Source: Methylocystis sp. MJC1
Lineage (GTDB): Bacteria > Pseudomonadota > Alphaproteobacteria > Rhizobiales > Beijerinckiaceae
Assembly: GCF_026427715.1 (NCBI RefSeq)
Contig: NZ_CP107558.1
Coordinates: 124,001-188,000 of the forward strand
DNA: 64,000 bases
Direction of reading: 5' to 3'
In this document: positions 63,086 through 64,000 of the stretch, piece by piece
Layout: each line of letters opens with the position of its first letter
How positions within the stretch are numbered: the stretch's first letter is position 1
Notes under the pieces: model-generated
What the model was told of the DNA's origin: nothing
The model's database searches: none
Seen by the model: only the letters and a program-made list of their open reading frames with translations
Translations under genes and position numbers: made by a program

Positions 63086-64000
63086 CTACGCCTTCACGCC
63101 GCGCCTTGCGAGGGACCAGGTACGATAGGCCCCCGGCGTCATTCCGGCGTAGCGCCGGAACGCGCGCCGGAAGCTCGTTTCATCCGCATAGCCCGACGCG
63201 CTGGCGAGCTGTTTCACCGAACTCTGCGTTGTCTCCAGGAGCATGCGCGTCGTCTCGAAGCGCACGCGGTCGAGAAAGCTTTTGGGGGTCTCTCCGGTGA
63301 ATTCCTTGAGGCGCCGATGCAGCGTGCGGTCCGAGACGCCGAGCGCCTGCGCCAGTTGCACGGATGTGAGCGGCGCGTCGCCCGCCTGCCGCACGATATG
63401 TTCGGCTTGGAGGATGAAGGGATTGGACGCCGAGACATGGCCGGGCGGGATGTAGATCGTCTGGGTCGACGGCGCGGCGTCGACGACGGTAAAATCCGCG
63501 GCCGTTTTCGCGGCTTCGTCGCCGACAAGCGCGCGAATGAGATGGAGAGATAGGTCGATCCACGAGAGGGGGCCGCCGGCGGTCACCACGCGTCGATCCT
63601 CGATCAGCGACGCGCCGCGGGCGGCGTCGGCGCGGGGATAGCGCGCTTTCAATTCATCGTGCCGCCACCAAGTCGTCGTGCAGCGGCGCCCGTCGAGCAG
63701 GCCCGCTTCGCCGAGCAGGAAGACACCGTTGCAGGCGGCGGCGACAATCGCGCCCAATGCGTGCTGGCGCCTCAGCCAGGCGGCTGCGGCGCTGATTTCG
63801 GGCGTCGGCGGCAAAGAATTGCCGCCATCGCAGAAGAACGGCGGGACGATAACGGCGGCGCATGAGCCGAGCGTCCCGAAAGCCTCGTCGACAGCATGTG
63901 TCCGGCCCGAGCCGTCGCATATCGGCGCGCCATCGTGACTGACAGTGACGACGCGATACGGCGACGGCCGCTCTTTCGTCTTCAGCATGCGCCTGCTGAG
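63086..64000 (-). CDS. GlxA-type AraC-family transcriptional regulator, 5' end outside the window
   Basis: At least 304 residues of a DJ-1/AraC regulator. The visible part begins in the first strands of the DJ-1 domain (PYRVVTVSHDGAPICDG), so some 40-50 residues are missing, and the frame is open to the window edge. The elbow AAACNGVFLLGEAGLLDG keeps a Cys; the AraC half shows LTSVQLAQALGVSDRTLHRRL and VKQLASASGYADETSFRRAF. It is a different subgroup from the regulator before hypX, with which it is convergent. Confidence 0.87.
   Translation of the reverse strand, partial: LSRRMLKTKERPSPYRVVTVSHDGAPICDGSGRTHAVDEAFGTLGSCAAVIVPPFFCDGGNSLPPTPEISAAAAWLRRQHALGAIVAAACNGVFLLGEAGLLDGRRCTTTWWRHDELKARYPRADAARGASLIEDRRVVTAGGPLSWIDLSLHLIRALVGDEAAKTAADFTVVDAAPSTQTIYIPPGHVSASNPFILQAEHIVRQAGDAPLTSVQLAQALGVSDRTLHRRLKEFTGETPKSFLDRVRFETTRMLLETTQSSVKQLASASGYADETSFRRAFRRYAGMTPGAYRTWSLARRGVKA

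Overview
The window comes from a high-GC alphaproteobacterium of the order Hyphomicrobiales (Rhizobiales) that lives on one-carbon compounds. It carries a lanthanide-type XoxF methanol dehydrogenase with its cytochrome, and tetrahydromethanopterin (H4MPT) formaldehyde-oxidation genes: two fae genes, mch, a CitG-like gene and an ATP-grasp gene. It also has GcrA, Irr next to fabA/fabB/fabI, an alphaproteobacterial type of LexA box and the ImuA-ImuB mutagenesis pair. Together these fit a Methylocystis/Methylosinus-type or related methylotroph. No methane monooxygenase genes are visible, so methanotrophy is not shown here.

Layout. 1-11.9 kb is mostly housekeeping: a cut-off PIN toxin, prfB with its programmed frameshift, a CorA/ZntB transporter, a GGDEF-EAL protein, a DsbA-like protein, an M48 protease, LemA and def-fmt-truA. 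12-18.5 kb holds a 2-hydroxyacid dehydrogenase, an SH3 protein, irr divergent from fabA-fabB-fabI, and a small cytochrome c. 18.5-19.6 kb is an AT-richer islet with a frameshifted HEPN/zinc-ribbon gene. 19.6-27.4 kb is metabolic and regulatory: a PLP decarboxylase, an FAH-family hydrolase, an orphan histidine kinase, an aldo-keto reductase, and an alcohol dehydrogenase divergent from a LysR gene. 27.4-30.5 kb is argD-argF-hslO, preceded by a leader that looks like an attenuator. 30.9-39.1 kb holds gcrA and the phosphate block: a flippase-like gene, then phoR, pstSCAB, phoU and phoB, with a clear Pho box before pstS. 39.2-41.7 kb is imuA-imuB under a LexA box. 41.8-46.5 kb is mixed: an FmdB-like protein, an SDR/MarR pair, two unknown proteins and cobT.

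46.7-59.4 kb is the C1 core. xoxF-xoxG-xoxJ and a CXXCW-type gene lie divergent from two quinoprotein-relay genes (a SoxYZ-like carrier and a zinc hydrolase). They are followed by a HisA-like gene, fae2, fae1, the CitG-like gene, an RimK-like ATP-grasp gene that appears to start at CTG, and mch. XoxF would oxidise methanol in the periplasm and pass electrons to XoxG. Fae condenses the formaldehyde with H4MPT, and Mch carries the C1 unit towards formate. The CitG-like, HisA-like and ATP-grasp genes probably serve cofactor synthesis. Two tandem tRNA-like elements sit inside this block. 59.6-64 kb holds a GlxA-type regulator in one operon with hypX, then a second GlxA-type gene that runs off the end.

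Five families of palindromic intergenic repeats recur across the window, and one copy lies in frame inside imuA.
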